NCBI RefSeq assembly: GCF_007713465.1
Contig: NZ_VMSG01000032.1
Location: forward strand, 1-64,000
Reading direction: 5' to 3'
DNA from: Pseudomonas sp. H3(2019)
GTDB taxonomy: Bacteria > Pseudomonadota > Gammaproteobacteria > Pseudomonadales > Pseudomonadaceae
Length of the DNA stretch: 64,000 nucleotides
Shown here: piece after piece, positions 32,550-42,292 of the stretch
How the letters are laid out: every line of letters starts with the position of its first letter
Numbering within the stretch: the first letter of the stretch is position 1
The notes under the pieces: generated by a model
The model's input: only the letters and a program-made list of their open reading frames with translations
Database searches by the model: none
Told to the model about the DNA's origin: nothing
Translations under genes and position numbers: made by a program

Positions 32550-33611
32550 TCATGCCGGGCTCATGGCCGGGTAATCGATATACCCCTGCGCGCCCGGTGC
32601 GTAGAACGTGTCCTTGTCCGGAGCATTAAGCTCGGCACCTGTGCGAAAACGTTCGGGCAGATCGGGGTTGGCGAGGAATGCGCTGCCAAAAACGACCGCG
32701 TCGGCCCGACCATCGGCGATCAGCGATTCGGCAGAACGTTGATCGAGTCCGCCACCGATCAGGTAGCTGCCATCGAACAGAGGACGCAACACGGCGTGGT
32801 AGTCGACGCTGGCGCCAAACAGGGCGACGTGCAGATAGGCAAGATTCCGCCCGCGCAGCTGCTCGACCAGATAGGTGTAGGTGTGTTGCGGGTTGGCATC
32901 GACGATGTCATTGAAGTTCATTTCAGGGGAAATCTTGATGCCCACACGATCGCTGCCGACTTCGCTCGCCATGGCGTCGAGAACTTCCAGCACAAACCGG
33001 GCACGGTTCTCGACAGAGCCACCATATTCGTCAGCGCGCTGATTGCTGCCCGTCGACAGGAACTGCTCTGGCAGATACCCGGAGGCTGCGTGCAGTTCGA
33101 CACCGTCAAACCCGGCTTCAATGGCCAGGCGTGCGGCCTGCCGGTAGCCCTCGATGACAGCGGCAATTTCGGTCACGGTCAGGGCGTGCGGGGTGACGAA
33201 ATCCTGCAGGCCGGTGGCAGTCCAGGTCTGGCCTGCAGCCTTGATCGCCGAGGGCGCTTGCGGTTGCGCACCGTCAGCCAGCAGCGATGGGTGAGAAACG
33301 CGTCCGCAGTGCATCAACTGCATGAAGATCCGTCCGCCGCGAGCATGGACGGCCTCGGAGACTTGTTTCCAGGCGGCCACCTGCTCGGCGGTTTCGATAC
33401 CGGGGGTGCGGACATAACCCTTGCCCAGCGCAACCGGGAACACACCTTCCGTGATGATCAACCCGGCACCGGCGCGTTGTGCGTAGTAAGTCGGCACCAG
33501 CTCGGTCGGCACCCCGGCATCATCGGAGCGCGAGCGGGTCATCGGGGCCATGACCATGCGATTGGACAGCTGATGGCGACCGATCCGGACCTGAGAAAAA
33601 AGCGAATTCAT
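32550..33611 (-). CDS. Old Yellow Enzyme family alkene reductase
   Basis: This 353-aa FMN protein begins SLFSQVRIGRHQLSNRMVMAPMTRSRS, with the FMN-contact MAPMTR. It has the catalytic-pocket His in VELHAASGYLPEQFLS followed by GGSVENRARF. These are the marks of NemA/XenA-type enoate reductases that reduce activated C=C bonds and nitro compounds with NAD(P)H. The ATG at 33611 has GAGGAG upstream; the frame continues upstream without reason to use it. It diverges from a LysR gene, its likely regulator. The isochorismatase remnant downstream may have been its operon partner. Confidence 0.92.
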   Translation of the reverse strand: MNSLFSQVRIGRHQLSNRMVMAPMTRSRSDDAGVPTELVPTYYAQRAGAGLIITEGVFPVALGKGYVRTPGIETAEQVAAWKQVSEAVHARGGRIFMQLMHCGRVSHPSLLADGAQPQAPSAIKAAGQTWTATGLQDFVTPHALTVTEIAAVIEGYRQAARLAIEAGFDGVELHAASGYLPEQFLSTGSNQRADEYGGSVENRARFVLEVLDAMASEVGSDRVGIKISPEMNFNDIVDANPQHTYTYLVEQLRGRNLAYLHVALFGASVDYHAVLRPLFDGSYLIGGGLDQRSAESLIADGRADAVVFGSAFLANPDLPERFRTGAELNAPDKDTFYAPGAQGYIDYPAMSPA

Positions 33612-33714
33612 TGTAGTGCTCCTCTGTAAACGATGGGGGCTATCATTGATCAATCCGAATCCGGGATAAACCTGGTTAAATTGAAATGACTGATCCACTG
33701 GTGGAGCAATAGCA

Positions 33715-34596
33715 TTGGAATTTCTCAACGACATGGCGCTGTTCGTCGAGGTCGTGAAGGCGCGCAGTTTCCGTCGGGCGGCGGAGGCGATGGGGATGCC
33801 GAACTCGACGCTGTCTCGCCGGATAAGTGGCCTGGAAAAGGCAATCGGCCTAAGGCTTCTGCATCGCACCACGCGCAAGATCGAGCTGACCGAGGCGGGG
33901 CAGGTGTACTTCGATCGCTGTAAACGCATTGTCGAGGAGGCCAGGCTCGCGCACGAGCAGCTAGGCGAAATGCTCGCCAAACCCAGCGGTGTACTGCGGG
34001 CCTCGTTTCCGGTGGATTTTGCCACTGTCTACCTGGCGCCGCTGATTGCAGAGTTTGCCCGGCTTTATCCCGGTATCAGCTTCGAGTTCGATCTGAGCCC
34101 ACGTCAGGTCGACTTGGTGAGTGAGCCGGTTGATGTGGTGATTCGCATGGGCGAGCCTGTCAGTTCGAACCTGATCGCCCGTAAGCTGGCCAGTTTTCGA
34201 CGCTATCTTTACGCCTCACCCCGTTATCTGGAGCTGTCCGGTGAGCCTGTTCATCCTTCGGATCTGACACGCCACGAATGCTTGCGCCTGCGCGGAATGC
34301 GAGCTGATCGTTGGACGCTCTCCAGCAGTGAAGGGGAGGTGGAGGTTGCGATTGGCGGTCGGTTCGAGCTCAACAGCGTGGGAATGATTCGACGTCTGGC
34401 GACGCTGGATCTGGGGATCGCGTTATTGGCGGAAGGCATCGCTGCCCAGGACGTTGCCAATGGCACGCTGTGCAGAGTCTTGCCGCAGTGGCAAGCCTCG
34501 CCCATCTCGGTTTATGCCCTCACCGAAACACGGCTGTTGCCAGCGAAAACCCAACGTTTCATCGAGTTCTTGCGTGAGCATCTCCAGGACGCCTGA
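33715..34596 (+). CDS. LysR family transcriptional regulator (TTG start)
   Basis: This 293-aa protein has the usual LysR HTH (FVEVVKARSFRRAAEAMGMP then LSRRISGLEKAIGLRLLHRT) and effector domain. The start is read as TTG at 33715 because GGTGGAGC lies at the right distance and it gives the typical MEFLNDMALF N-terminus; an ATG six codons later would trim this. It is divergent from the Old Yellow Enzyme gene and probably controls it. Confidence 0.9.
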   Translation: MEFLNDMALFVEVVKARSFRRAAEAMGMPNSTLSRRISGLEKAIGLRLLHRTTRKIELTEAGQVYFDRCKRIVEEARLAHEQLGEMLAKPSGVLRASFPVDFATVYLAPLIAEFARLYPGISFEFDLSPRQVDLVSEPVDVVIRMGEPVSSNLIARKLASFRRYLYASPRYLELSGEPVHPSDLTRHECLRLRGMRADRWTLSSSEGEVEVAIGGRFELNSVGMIRRLATLDLGIALLAEGIAAQDVANGTLCRVLPQWQASPISVYALTETRLLPAKTQRFIEFLREHLQDA

Positions 34597-34612
34597 CGCC
34601 GTTGCCGAACAG

Positions 34613-35527
34613 TCAACGAACCGACTCCGGGTCCGTTAAGAAATCAATCAGCGCTCTTACTTTCATCGGTAGATAGCGGGCATGGGGATACAGCAACATG
34701 AAGGGCCGGGTAGCGCCACCAAACTCCCCGAGTACCTCGACCAATTCACCACTGTCGATTTGCGCCTGAACGGTAAACCGGTACGCCTGCACGATCCCGG
34801 CGCCGTGTCTGGCCATCGTGATCGTTGCCAGATAGTCTTCAAGGCAAGTGGTATTTCCAGAGGTGTGCATACTCACCGACCGCTGATCGACGATGAAGGT
34901 CCACGGCACATTCCTTCCGCTGCTGGGCAGTTCAAACTGAATGCAATCGTGTAATTCCAGGTCCGACAGTACCTGCGGAACGCCACGCTGCCGAAGGTAC
35001 TCGGGAGAGGCTACGACCACCAGCTCCGCATTCTCGAGTGTGCGCGCAATCAGCGCCGAGTCATCGGGCGCTCGACCACGGATGGCCAGATCGTAACCTT
35101 CCTCAGCGAAATCTATATTCCGGGTACTGACGTGCACGACTACCTTGACCAGTGGATAGCGTCGACGAAACTCGGCAAGGCGTGGTAACAGTCGAAAATG
35201 CGCATAGGGCGTCGGTGCGCTGATTCGCAATTCCCCTGAGGGCGCCTGCTGCTGCCCCGTCACTTTGCGTTCCGCGTCAACCAGTTGAGTCAACGCTTGC
35301 CGGCATTGCTCGTAATAGACCCGACCTGCCTCGGTCAGGCGTATCTGCCGGGTGGTGCGTACAAACAAGCGCACTGCCAGACGCTCCTCCAGGCGTGAAA
35401 CCGACCGGCTCACGGCGGCGGGTGTCACGCCGGCTGCCTGTGCCGCGGCAGTGAAACTTTCAAACTCAACGGCTAAACAGAACAGCTCAATGCTGCCGAG
35501 TTGCACATCGTCAAAATGCCGGGGCAT
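34613..35527 (-). CDS. LysR family transcriptional regulator
   Basis: This 304-aa LysR protein has HTH FESFTAAAQAAGVTPAAVSRSVSRL and the strand ELRISAPTPYAHFRLLPRL opening the effector domain. It converges with the other LysR gene with 16 bases between stops. No catabolic gene is divergent from it, so its target is unclear. The ATG at 35527 gives a normal-length N-terminus. Confidence 0.9.
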   Translation of the reverse strand: MPRHFDDVQLGSIELFCLAVEFESFTAAAQAAGVTPAAVSRSVSRLEERLAVRLFVRTTRQIRLTEAGRVYYEQCRQALTQLVDAERKVTGQQQAPSGELRISAPTPYAHFRLLPRLAEFRRRYPLVKVVVHVSTRNIDFAEEGYDLAIRGRAPDDSALIARTLENAELVVVASPEYLRQRGVPQVLSDLELHDCIQFELPSSGRNVPWTFIVDQRSVSMHTSGNTTCLEDYLATITMARHGAGIVQAYRFTVQAQIDSGELVEVLGEFGGATRPFMLLYPHARYLPMKVRALIDFLTDPESVR

Positions 35528-35619
35528 CGCATCTCTCGATTAATTACATCAGGTATCAAGTAAGTGGCGTAACACGCTATCTATTCCGGTCTGACGAAAA
35601 AGTAAAGTGACCCCCCTGA

Positions 35620-36144
35620 TCAACCGGGAAACCGACTCGCACCTGCTGCCAAGCAGAGTTGGCGGTACGCACCGACCAGTTGATCCAGCGTGAACGCGCG
35701 ATTTCGCCCACTCGGATTGGGCAGGACCCAGACCGAGGCATTACCAAAGGTCTTTGACTGAAGCCCCCATGCAATTTCTCGTTGACCGGACAACGCGCAG
35801 TACGCCGCTTTGCCGAGAAACGCCACAAAGCGTGGTGCATAGCGCGCGATCTTTTGTTCAAAATCGGCAGCGGCAGCGATGAATTCATGTGCAGACAACT
35901 CATCCGCCCGTGCCGTTGGGCGTTCGACCACTGCAGTTAATCCACACTGATACTGCAAGAGTGTCCGATCGTGTTCCGGGTGTATTTCCTGCGGCGTAAA
36001 ACCGGCGAGATGGAGTGTGCGCCAGAAGCGATTGCCCCGACCTGCAAAATGATGCCCCTGGGCGACGGCAGTCATGCCCGGATTGATGCCACAAAAAATC
36101 ACTGCAAGCTGCTCGGCAAGAATATCTTCGAGTCTTTCACCCAC
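35620..36144 (-). CDS. mug: mismatch-specific uracil/thymine DNA glycosylase (Mug type, GTG start)
   Basis: This 174-aa protein has FCGINPGMTA near the N-terminus and LPNPSGRNRA near the C-terminus, the two active-site motifs of the Mug/TDG branch of the uracil-DNA glycosylase superfamily. It excises U or ethenocytosine opposite G, starting base-excision repair. The start is GTG at 36144 with GAGG eight bases upstream; no suitable ATG exists. It lies 37 bases downstream of a TetR gene on the same strand and may be co-transcribed. Confidence 0.9.
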   Translation of the reverse strand: MGERLEDILAEQLAVIFCGINPGMTAVAQGHHFAGRGNRFWRTLHLAGFTPQEIHPEHDRTLLQYQCGLTAVVERPTARADELSAHEFIAAAADFEQKIARYAPRFVAFLGKAAYCALSGQREIAWGLQSKTFGNASVWVLPNPSGRNRAFTLDQLVGAYRQLCLAAGASRFPG

Positions 36145-36181
36145 GATAAAACCTCACAAACCCGACAGGTGCCGAGGTCAA

Positions 36182-36805
36182 TTATCCGCAGATCACGCTG
36201 ACCGCATTGCGTGCAAGCTCGGTCAATTCAGCGCGGGATTTACCCGCCCGAGCACGTATCGAAATGCTATGCAGCATGGCTGACGCGAGTACGGCAAGGG
36301 CTGCAGGGTCGGCATCGCTTTTCAACTCGCCGGAATCGATTGCTGCCCGCAGACGCGTTTCGAGTTCGGCATCGAGCCTGCTCAGCCGATCCGAAAGAAC
36401 GTCGCGTATTTCAGCATCCTCGACGGCCTCGGTCGTCGCCGTACCAATCGCAAAGCAGCCACGCGGTTGGCCTTCGCCCGAGAAGTAGATCGACAACTGC
36501 CCCTCATAAAAACGCATCAACGCCTGCTCCAGTGTCAGCGCGTTGTCCGTCAGCGCCTCATGCATGGCCGCTGCGGCAAACTCCCAATACTGCTCAAGCG
36601 CTTTGATATAGAGCGCGTGCTTGTCACCGAATGCCGCATAGAGGCTTGGGCGATTCATGCCGGCCGCCGTTGCGATGCTATCCAGAGACGCGCCGGAATA
36701 TCCGGTGCTCCAGAAAACCCCAAGTGCCTGCTGCAGTGCTGTCTGCGGGTCATACGCGCGAGGGCGGCCGCGGCCTTTGCCCTCTACAATCTTTTTTTGT
36801 GCCAT
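36182..36805 (-). CDS. TetR family transcriptional regulator
   Basis: This 207-aa protein has an N-terminal HTH (ALQQALGVFWSTGYSGASLD then AAGMNRPSLYAAFGDKHALY) and a C-terminal ligand domain with RGCFAIGT, as in the AcrR/NemR-like group. It is divergent from the emrA-like gene across 259 bases, so it is probably the repressor of the EmrAB-NodT efflux operon. The ATG at 36805 is preferred over a TTG three codons upstream because AGGA is then better spaced. A palindrome overlaps its start. Confidence 0.9.
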   Translation of the reverse strand: MAQKKIVEGKGRGRPRAYDPQTALQQALGVFWSTGYSGASLDSIATAAGMNRPSLYAAFGDKHALYIKALEQYWEFAAAAMHEALTDNALTLEQALMRFYEGQLSIYFSGEGQPRGCFAIGTATTEAVEDAEIRDVLSDRLSRLDAELETRLRAAIDSGELKSDADPAALAVLASAMLHSISIRARAGKSRAELTELARNAVSVICG

Positions 36806-36817
36806 GTTGTACAAAAT
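36804..36817. promoter_or_regulatory. palindrome over the tetR start, candidate operator
   Basis: ATGTTGTACAAAAT at 36804-36817 has a perfect core TTGTACAA and outer AT pairs, with one mismatch. It covers the TetR start codon in the region shared with the divergent efflux operon. Self-binding by the TetR product is an inference. Confidence 0.4.
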
Positions 36818-37064
36818 CCTTGAATGAAGGTCGGTCAGGGCATATTCTTACATCATCGCACAAAATTAAGGAACCAGAAGTTCCTGAATTTCAGGTTTGT
36901 TGCAGCGGAGCTCGAACTGGGTGTTGCAGCGATGAAACAGGTGCGGCAGAGCGATCCTCATGACCGCGCATGGGCTTGCTTTCTCATAGCAATTATTGAC
37001 ATCAGGGCCACAGGCGATCGTTGCCGGTGTTAGCCCGATTTCCCGGTTAAAGGTGTATTCGATC

Positions 37065-38204
37065 ATGACTAAACAGTTCGACATCCCAGCTTCGCAGGCC
37101 TTCGAGCATCCAGGGCCGAACCAGACTGACACGCCCATCAAGAAACCGTTTAAACAGAAGTTACGGCCACTCCTTATGGTGGGTGTTCCTGCTCTCGTCG
37201 CAGCGGTTGGGTACTCACACTATGTGACGGGCGAGCCCTATGTTTCGACCGATAACGCCTACGCCCGGGTAGCGAAGGCATCGATCAACGCTCGCGTTTC
37301 CGGACAAGTCGTCGAAATCGCGGTCGAGGACAATCAGCCTGTTCGCGAGGGCCAGGTGCTGTTTCGGATCAACCCGGAGCCGTTCCAGATCGCGGTTAAC
37401 CGTGCAGAAGCACAGCTGAGCGTCGCGCGGCTTCGCATCGATGGACTCAAGGCAAGCTATCGGCAGCAGCAGGCTGAACTGCAATCGGCCAAAGAGTCGG
37501 CGGATTTCGACCAACGGGAATTTGCCCGCAAGAAAGCGCTGGTGGCCACCGAGTTCGTCTCGCGCGCCATTTACGAACGTGCGGACACGGACCTTAAAGT
37601 TTCACGGCAACGAATAGCGTCTATCGAACAGCAGATCGCCAGTACGGTCGTTGCCTTGAACGGCAATCCGGACATCGAAGCCGATAAACACCCGATGGTT
37701 CGCGAGGCCAAGGCTCAGTTGGACGAGGCGCAGCTTTATCTCTCGTACGCGACGGTGTATGCGCCGGACGATGGCATCGTGGCCAAGGTCGACGATTTGC
37801 AGGTTGGCAACTACGTCAACAGCGGTGCGCCAGCCTTTGCTCTGCTGTCCGATCGCCAGACTTGGGTGGAGGCTAACTTCCGCGAAACGGAAGTGACCCA
37901 TATGCATCCGGGCCAGGAAGCAACCATCAGTGTCGATACGTATCCTGACCACGTTTTCAAAGCCCACGTGGCCAGCATGAGCCCGGGTGCCGGGTCGGAC
38001 TTCGCACTGCTGCCGCCCGAAAATGCGACCGGCAACTGGGTCAAGGTTGTCCAGCGGGTACCGGTTCGACTCGAACTCGATGAAGTGGATCCTGCTCTGC
38101 CGCTTTTCTCGGGTACCAGTGCCACGGTCAAAGTCGACACCGGGTATCGCACGCCCTGGTGGCACCCACTCAAGGCTCTGTTAACCGCAGGTACTGACCG
38201 ATGA
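37065..38204 (+). CDS. EmrA/HlyD-type membrane fusion protein
   Basis: This 379-aa periplasmic adaptor has a short cytoplasmic N-terminus, one membrane anchor (LLMVGVPALVAAVGYSHYV, about 35-54) and a first lipoyl half (ASINARVSGQVVEIAVEDNQ). A long coiled-coil hairpin (about 110-220) and the second half (YATVYAPDDGIVAK) follow. It links the MFS pump to the outer-membrane channel. The ATG at 37065 gives a normal N-terminus; an upstream in-frame start lacks support. It overlaps the MFS gene by ATGA. Confidence 0.92.
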   Translation: MTKQFDIPASQAFEHPGPNQTDTPIKKPFKQKLRPLLMVGVPALVAAVGYSHYVTGEPYVSTDNAYARVAKASINARVSGQVVEIAVEDNQPVREGQVLFRINPEPFQIAVNRAEAQLSVARLRIDGLKASYRQQQAELQSAKESADFDQREFARKKALVATEFVSRAIYERADTDLKVSRQRIASIEQQIASTVVALNGNPDIEADKHPMVREAKAQLDEAQLYLSYATVYAPDDGIVAKVDDLQVGNYVNSGAPAFALLSDRQTWVEANFRETEVTHMHPGQEATISVDTYPDHVFKAHVASMSPGAGSDFALLPPENATGNWVKVVQRVPVRLELDEVDPALPLFSGTSATVKVDTGYRTPWWHPLKALLTAGTDR

Positions 38205-39700
38205 ACGCCAATCTTGCTGGAAACCCGGCGGGAGAGGGGCCGCGCACGCTCAGGTTCGCAGCATTGCTTGCGACCTATATGCAGTCGGCGAACCTGCCTC
38301 TGCCGAATGCGGCACTGAGGTTTATTCAGGGCGCCGTGTCGATGACGGATGACCAGGCTGGCTGGGTATTCACTTCATACCTCGCGGCGAGCGCCATTAC
38401 CCTGCCGATTGCGCAGTGGCTCGCCGGACGCTACGGCTTGAAGGTTGTGTATCAAGCCGCGATAGCCTTGTTCGTCCTTGGCTTGTTGCTCGCTATGCAG
38501 GCAACGACCCCGTTGGAGTTCGTTGGTGCGCGCATCATTCAAGGTGCCGCGAGTGGCCTGCTTGCACCGCTTTCGATGGCCATTGCAATGGAGACACTGC
38601 CACCGGCGCGGCGCGCGAAATTCGGTTCGATGTTCACGGCCATTGTGCTGTTGGGCATCGTCAGCGGCCCGAGTATCGGTGGTTGGGTCTGCGAACATTA
38701 CGATTGGCGCTCGATATTCTCCATCAGCCTTCCGCTGTCGGCGTTTATCTTCGTGGTGGTGACGCTGTTGCTGGCCGAGAAAAAGGCCGAGAAAAGTCCG
38801 CCGTTTGACTTTTTCGGTGTCGGCACCTTCACGTTGGGAATGATCGGGTTGCAAATGCTGCTCGACCGCGGTGAGCGTCTGGACTGGTTTGCGTCGCCCG
38901 AGATCTGGCTGGAAGCGCTGGCAGGTGCACTGGGGCTCTACCTGTTCGTTGTTCATGTGCTGACCGCGAAGGTGCATTTTCTCAACAAAAGTTTGTTCAA
39001 AGACCGCAATTTCGTGCTGTCGACGATCATCTTTTTCGCACTCGGTTTTGTGCTGTTGCCGACGATGGCCCTGACATCGCCGATGCTGGATGAAATTCTC
39101 GGATACCCACCTGACACGACCGGCTACCTGACGATACCGCGAGGTGTAGGGCTGGTAGGTGCGTTTCTGCTGATGGGCCGGGTGCCCGCTCGGATCGACT
39201 CGCGGCTCTTTGTTGCCGCGGGCGTGGCGCTGGTGGCTTATGCCAACTGGCTGATGCTTGGCTATTCACCGTTGATGGACTGGTGGCCCGTGGCGGTGGC
39301 GGGTGCACTCCAGGGCATCGGCCTCGGTGTCTTGATGCCGGCGATCAGTAAGGTGGCCTTCAGCACGCTCGATCCGAGGTTCCGCCCGGAAGGTACCGGT
39401 TTTTTCAATCTGGCCCGTGTTTACGGAAGCACCCTCGGCGTTGCGGTCGTGCAAGTGTTGTTCTTCAACAACACGCAAACGATGCATGTGGCGCTGGCAA
39501 GCCATCTGACGCCTTATCGTGCTGCGGCACATTCCATGACGGCGTCGACGTCCTTGCAAGCACTCGGGGGGCTCAACGAAATGATCACCGGCCAGGCGGC
39601 TTTTATCGCGGTTATCGGCCAGTTCAAGATTTTGATGCTGGCGATGCTGGTGGTGAGCCCGCTGGTTGTCTTTCTTCGCAAACCCGTTCCGACCAACTAG
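38201..39700 (+). CDS. EmrB-type MFS drug efflux transporter (DHA2, 14 TM)
   Basis: This 499-aa inner-membrane protein has about fourteen hydrophobic segments. It has the proton-antiporter motif A region (AQWLAGRYGLKVVY) and motif C (GIVSGPSIGGWV) of the DHA2 family. With the adaptor and outer-membrane channel it should expel hydrophobic compounds using the proton gradient. It begins inside the emrA-like stop and ends 19 bases before the outer-membrane gene. Confidence 0.92.
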   Translation: MNANLAGNPAGEGPRTLRFAALLATYMQSANLPLPNAALRFIQGAVSMTDDQAGWVFTSYLAASAITLPIAQWLAGRYGLKVVYQAAIALFVLGLLLAMQATTPLEFVGARIIQGAASGLLAPLSMAIAMETLPPARRAKFGSMFTAIVLLGIVSGPSIGGWVCEHYDWRSIFSISLPLSAFIFVVVTLLLAEKKAEKSPPFDFFGVGTFTLGMIGLQMLLDRGERLDWFASPEIWLEALAGALGLYLFVVHVLTAKVHFLNKSLFKDRNFVLSTIIFFALGFVLLPTMALTSPMLDEILGYPPDTTGYLTIPRGVGLVGAFLLMGRVPARIDSRLFVAAGVALVAYANWLMLGYSPLMDWWPVAVAGALQGIGLGVLMPAISKVAFSTLDPRFRPEGTGFFNLARVYGSTLGVAVVQVLFFNNTQTMHVALASHLTPYRAAAHSMTASTSLQALGGLNEMITGQAAFIAVIGQFKILMLAMLVVSPLVVFLRKPVPTN

Positions 39701-39719
39701 TTTTCGTGGAGTCTGCCCA

Positions 39720-41210
39720 ATGAAATCCAATACGTTCGTACTCAACAGACAGCAGTTCCAAACGACGGTCGGTGCGGTGTCGGCATTGATGTTCCTGTCC
39801 GCCTGTACCGTCGGCCCTGACTATAAAGCGCCCGCGCAGAGCCTGTCGCAGCACTATGATCAACAGGCCGAGCAGCGTCTTGGCGAGGGCGGCAACAAGG
39901 TTGCTGAACAGCACATTGAGCTTGGCAAGAAGGTCAGCGGTGACTGGTGGTCTGCCTTCCATTCGCCAAAGCTCGACAAGGTTGTACGTCGGGCAATCGA
40001 CGGCAATCTTGAGCTCGTGGCGGCGGATGCGACGATCCGGCAAGCGGCGTCTTCTGTTGCCGCAGCGGAAGGTGCTCTTTATCCGCAGGTCGATTTTGGC
40101 GCTCAGGCTGGCCGCCAACGGACACACAATGGGCCCGAGCCAACCGTCTCCAATGTCTACGCGATTGGGCCACGGGTCGGGTTTGACCTTGACGCTTTTG
40201 GCGGTACCAAGCGGCTGGTCGAGCAGAAGGAAGCGTTTACGAGTCTGCAGAAACATCGCTACGAAGCGGCGTACCTGACCCTGACGGGCGATGTTGCGAG
40301 CCAGGCGTTGTTGGTTGCTTCGGCAAATGCGCAGATGGAAGCCGTCGAGAAACTGCTCGCCAATGACGCGAAGAACCTCGAGCTCGTGCGCATGGCGCAC
40401 ACCAATGGCACCACCACGCAGATCGACGTTTCGCTGGCTGAGACGCGGCTCGCTCAGGACCGCACGCTGCTGCCGCCCCTCGCTCAACAGCGTGATTCGG
40501 CACGGCACGCGCTGTCGATTCTGACGGGGAAAGGCCCAGGAGACTGGACCGCTCCCGACTTCAATCTCGCCGAGTTTGTCTTGCCGTCAAACGTGCCAGT
40601 CAGCTTGCCCTCGGAAATGGCCCACGACCGGCCGGATGTACTGCAGGCAGAAGCTGAATTGCATATGGCCAGCGCCGCCGTCGGGGTCGCGACAGCCAAT
40701 CTCTATCCCCATGTAACGCTGTCCGCGTCTCTTGCACAGGCGGCTTCAGGCAATGGCGGCGCCGCACTCTGGAGTCTTGCTGCGGGGCTGGCGGGGCCGA
40801 TCTTCGATGGCGGCACGCTCAAGGCTGAACGTCAGGCAGCCGTCGACGGCTACAAGGCGACACTCGCCGGCTACCAGCAAACGGTGATTCAATCCTTTGG
40901 CCAGGTCGCAGACACGCTGCAGGCAATCAACCATGACTCAGAGGAAAACCTGGCGCAGGAGGACGCATTACGAGCGGCCGAAACGAGCTTTCGGTTGAAC
41001 CAGCAAGCCTATGCGCAAGGCGAGAACAGCATTCTCCAGGTGCTGGAGGCGGAGCGTGCCTATGAGCAGGCGTTACTCGGTCGAATCAGAGTGAAGACGG
41101 CGCAGTATCTCGACACGGTGCGGTTGTATGTGGCACTCGGCGGTAATTCGGTGGGTGTATCCGAGCAACGCGTTGCCAGTCGCGAAGAGCCGAAAACTGT
41201 TTATCAATAG
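39720..41210 (+). CDS. outer-membrane efflux lipoprotein, NodT/OprM type
   Basis: This 496-aa protein has a lipoprotein signal ending at LSAC (Cys about residue 29), followed by TVGPDYKAPA, the classic OprM-family start, then two OEP repeats rich in coiled coil. It forms the trimeric outer-membrane exit duct for the EmrAB pump. The ATG at 39720 is chosen because it begins a proper signal peptide, whereas an upstream start at 39666 lies inside the MFS gene. It is the third gene of the operon. Confidence 0.92.
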   Translation: MKSNTFVLNRQQFQTTVGAVSALMFLSACTVGPDYKAPAQSLSQHYDQQAEQRLGEGGNKVAEQHIELGKKVSGDWWSAFHSPKLDKVVRRAIDGNLELVAADATIRQAASSVAAAEGALYPQVDFGAQAGRQRTHNGPEPTVSNVYAIGPRVGFDLDAFGGTKRLVEQKEAFTSLQKHRYEAAYLTLTGDVASQALLVASANAQMEAVEKLLANDAKNLELVRMAHTNGTTTQIDVSLAETRLAQDRTLLPPLAQQRDSARHALSILTGKGPGDWTAPDFNLAEFVLPSNVPVSLPSEMAHDRPDVLQAEAELHMASAAVGVATANLYPHVTLSASLAQAASGNGGAALWSLAAGLAGPIFDGGTLKAERQAAVDGYKATLAGYQQTVIQSFGQVADTLQAINHDSEENLAQEDALRAAETSFRLNQQAYAQGENSILQVLEAERAYEQALLGRIRVKTAQYLDTVRLYVALGGNSVGVSEQRVASREEPKTVYQ

Positions 41211-41276
41211 CAGCTGCGCTTTACGAGAGAGCACTACCGCCATTGCGGCTGTGGCCCCAGACATCGGAGTAAAGAC

Positions 41277-42227
41277 ATGTCATACGAAGCGTTTCACGAT
41301 GAACTTCGCGATACAAAATTCCCTCTTGTCCACGGAGCGGGTGAGATGCCGGCCGTTGGATTTGGCACGCTGTTCCGGGATCTGAGCGTGACAACACAAG
41401 CCGTCAAGCACGCACTGGAAACAGGCTTTCGCCATTTTGACTGTGCAGAACGCTATCGAAATGAAGACAAGGTCGCAGTGGCCATAAAGGAGTTCCTGGA
41501 GACTGGTAAGGTCCGGCGGGAAGACCTGTTTATTACCACAAAGCTGTGGAACACCAACCATCGCCCCGAGCGGGTTCTGCCGGCTTTTGAAGCCAGTTGC
41601 CAACGACTTCAAGTGGATTACATCGATTGCTATCTCATCCACACGCCCTTTGCCTTTCAACCGGGCGAAGACCAGGAACCAAGAGACGAGCAGGGGAGAA
41701 TCATTTACGACTCCGGCGTGACATTAATCGAGACTTGGCGAGCACTTGAGCGTCTGGTAGATGAGGGGCGGTGCAAGTCCATCGGGTTATCCGACATTAC
41801 ACTGCAAGCATTGCAAGAAATTGTGGCAGTGGCGCGGATTAAACCTGCCGTCGTGCAGGTTGAATCTCACCCTTATCTGCCTGAATGGGAACTGCTCGAG
41901 TTTTGTCGGCAGCATGGAATTATCGTCCTTGCGTTTGCACCACTGGGGCATGGCATGCAGCCGAACGTACTGGAAGACGCTGTAATTACAGGCATCGCCC
42001 GGCGCTTGCAACAGACCCCGGCTCAAGTTGCATTGGCCTGGTCCGTACAACGTGGTGTGGCTTTCCTGACGACATCTGCAACGCTGAGTCATATTCAGGA
42101 AAACTTTGCGATTTCTACCCTGCCTCGCAGGGCCATGCTTGAAATCAAGGAAGATATTACGACCCGGGTACGATTCAACTCGGTGGTGGATACCGGTGTG
42201 CCCGGATTTATTCCGGGCAAGAAGTAA
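41277..42227 (+). CDS. aldo/keto reductase
   Basis: This 316-aa protein has the AKR tetrad: Asp in FRHFDCAERY with Tyr in the same segment, Lys in TTKLWN and His in DCYLIHTP. It also has IGLSDITLQAL (Ser replacing the usual SN pair's Asn position) and the QVESHPYLP strand. It is probably an NADPH-dependent carbonyl reductase in the cytoplasm. GGAGT precedes the ATG. It follows the efflux operon by 66 bases and is followed by a terminator-like hairpin and a broken LysR gene that may have regulated it. Confidence 0.9.
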   Translation: MSYEAFHDELRDTKFPLVHGAGEMPAVGFGTLFRDLSVTTQAVKHALETGFRHFDCAERYRNEDKVAVAIKEFLETGKVRREDLFITTKLWNTNHRPERVLPAFEASCQRLQVDYIDCYLIHTPFAFQPGEDQEPRDEQGRIIYDSGVTLIETWRALERLVDEGRCKSIGLSDITLQALQEIVAVARIKPAVVQVESHPYLPEWELLEFCRQHGIIVLAFAPLGHGMQPNVLEDAVITGIARRLQQTPAQVALAWSVQRGVAFLTTSATLSHIQENFAISTLPRRAMLEIKEDITTRVRFNSVVDTGVPGFIPGKK

Positions 42228-42235
42228 CGCGCGAC

Positions 42236-42268
42236 AAGGGGGGCGGTCTTCTGCAGGGCCACCCCCTT
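42236..42268 (+). terminator. terminator after the aldo/keto reductase gene
   Basis: AAGGGGG (42236-42242) pairs with CCCCCTT (42262-42268), with inner GG/CC pairing, and TCTATC follows. It lies nine bases after the reductase stop and before the LysR remnant. Confidence 0.55.
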
Positions 42269-42292
42269 TCTATCCCCCCAGAGGTGATAGCA

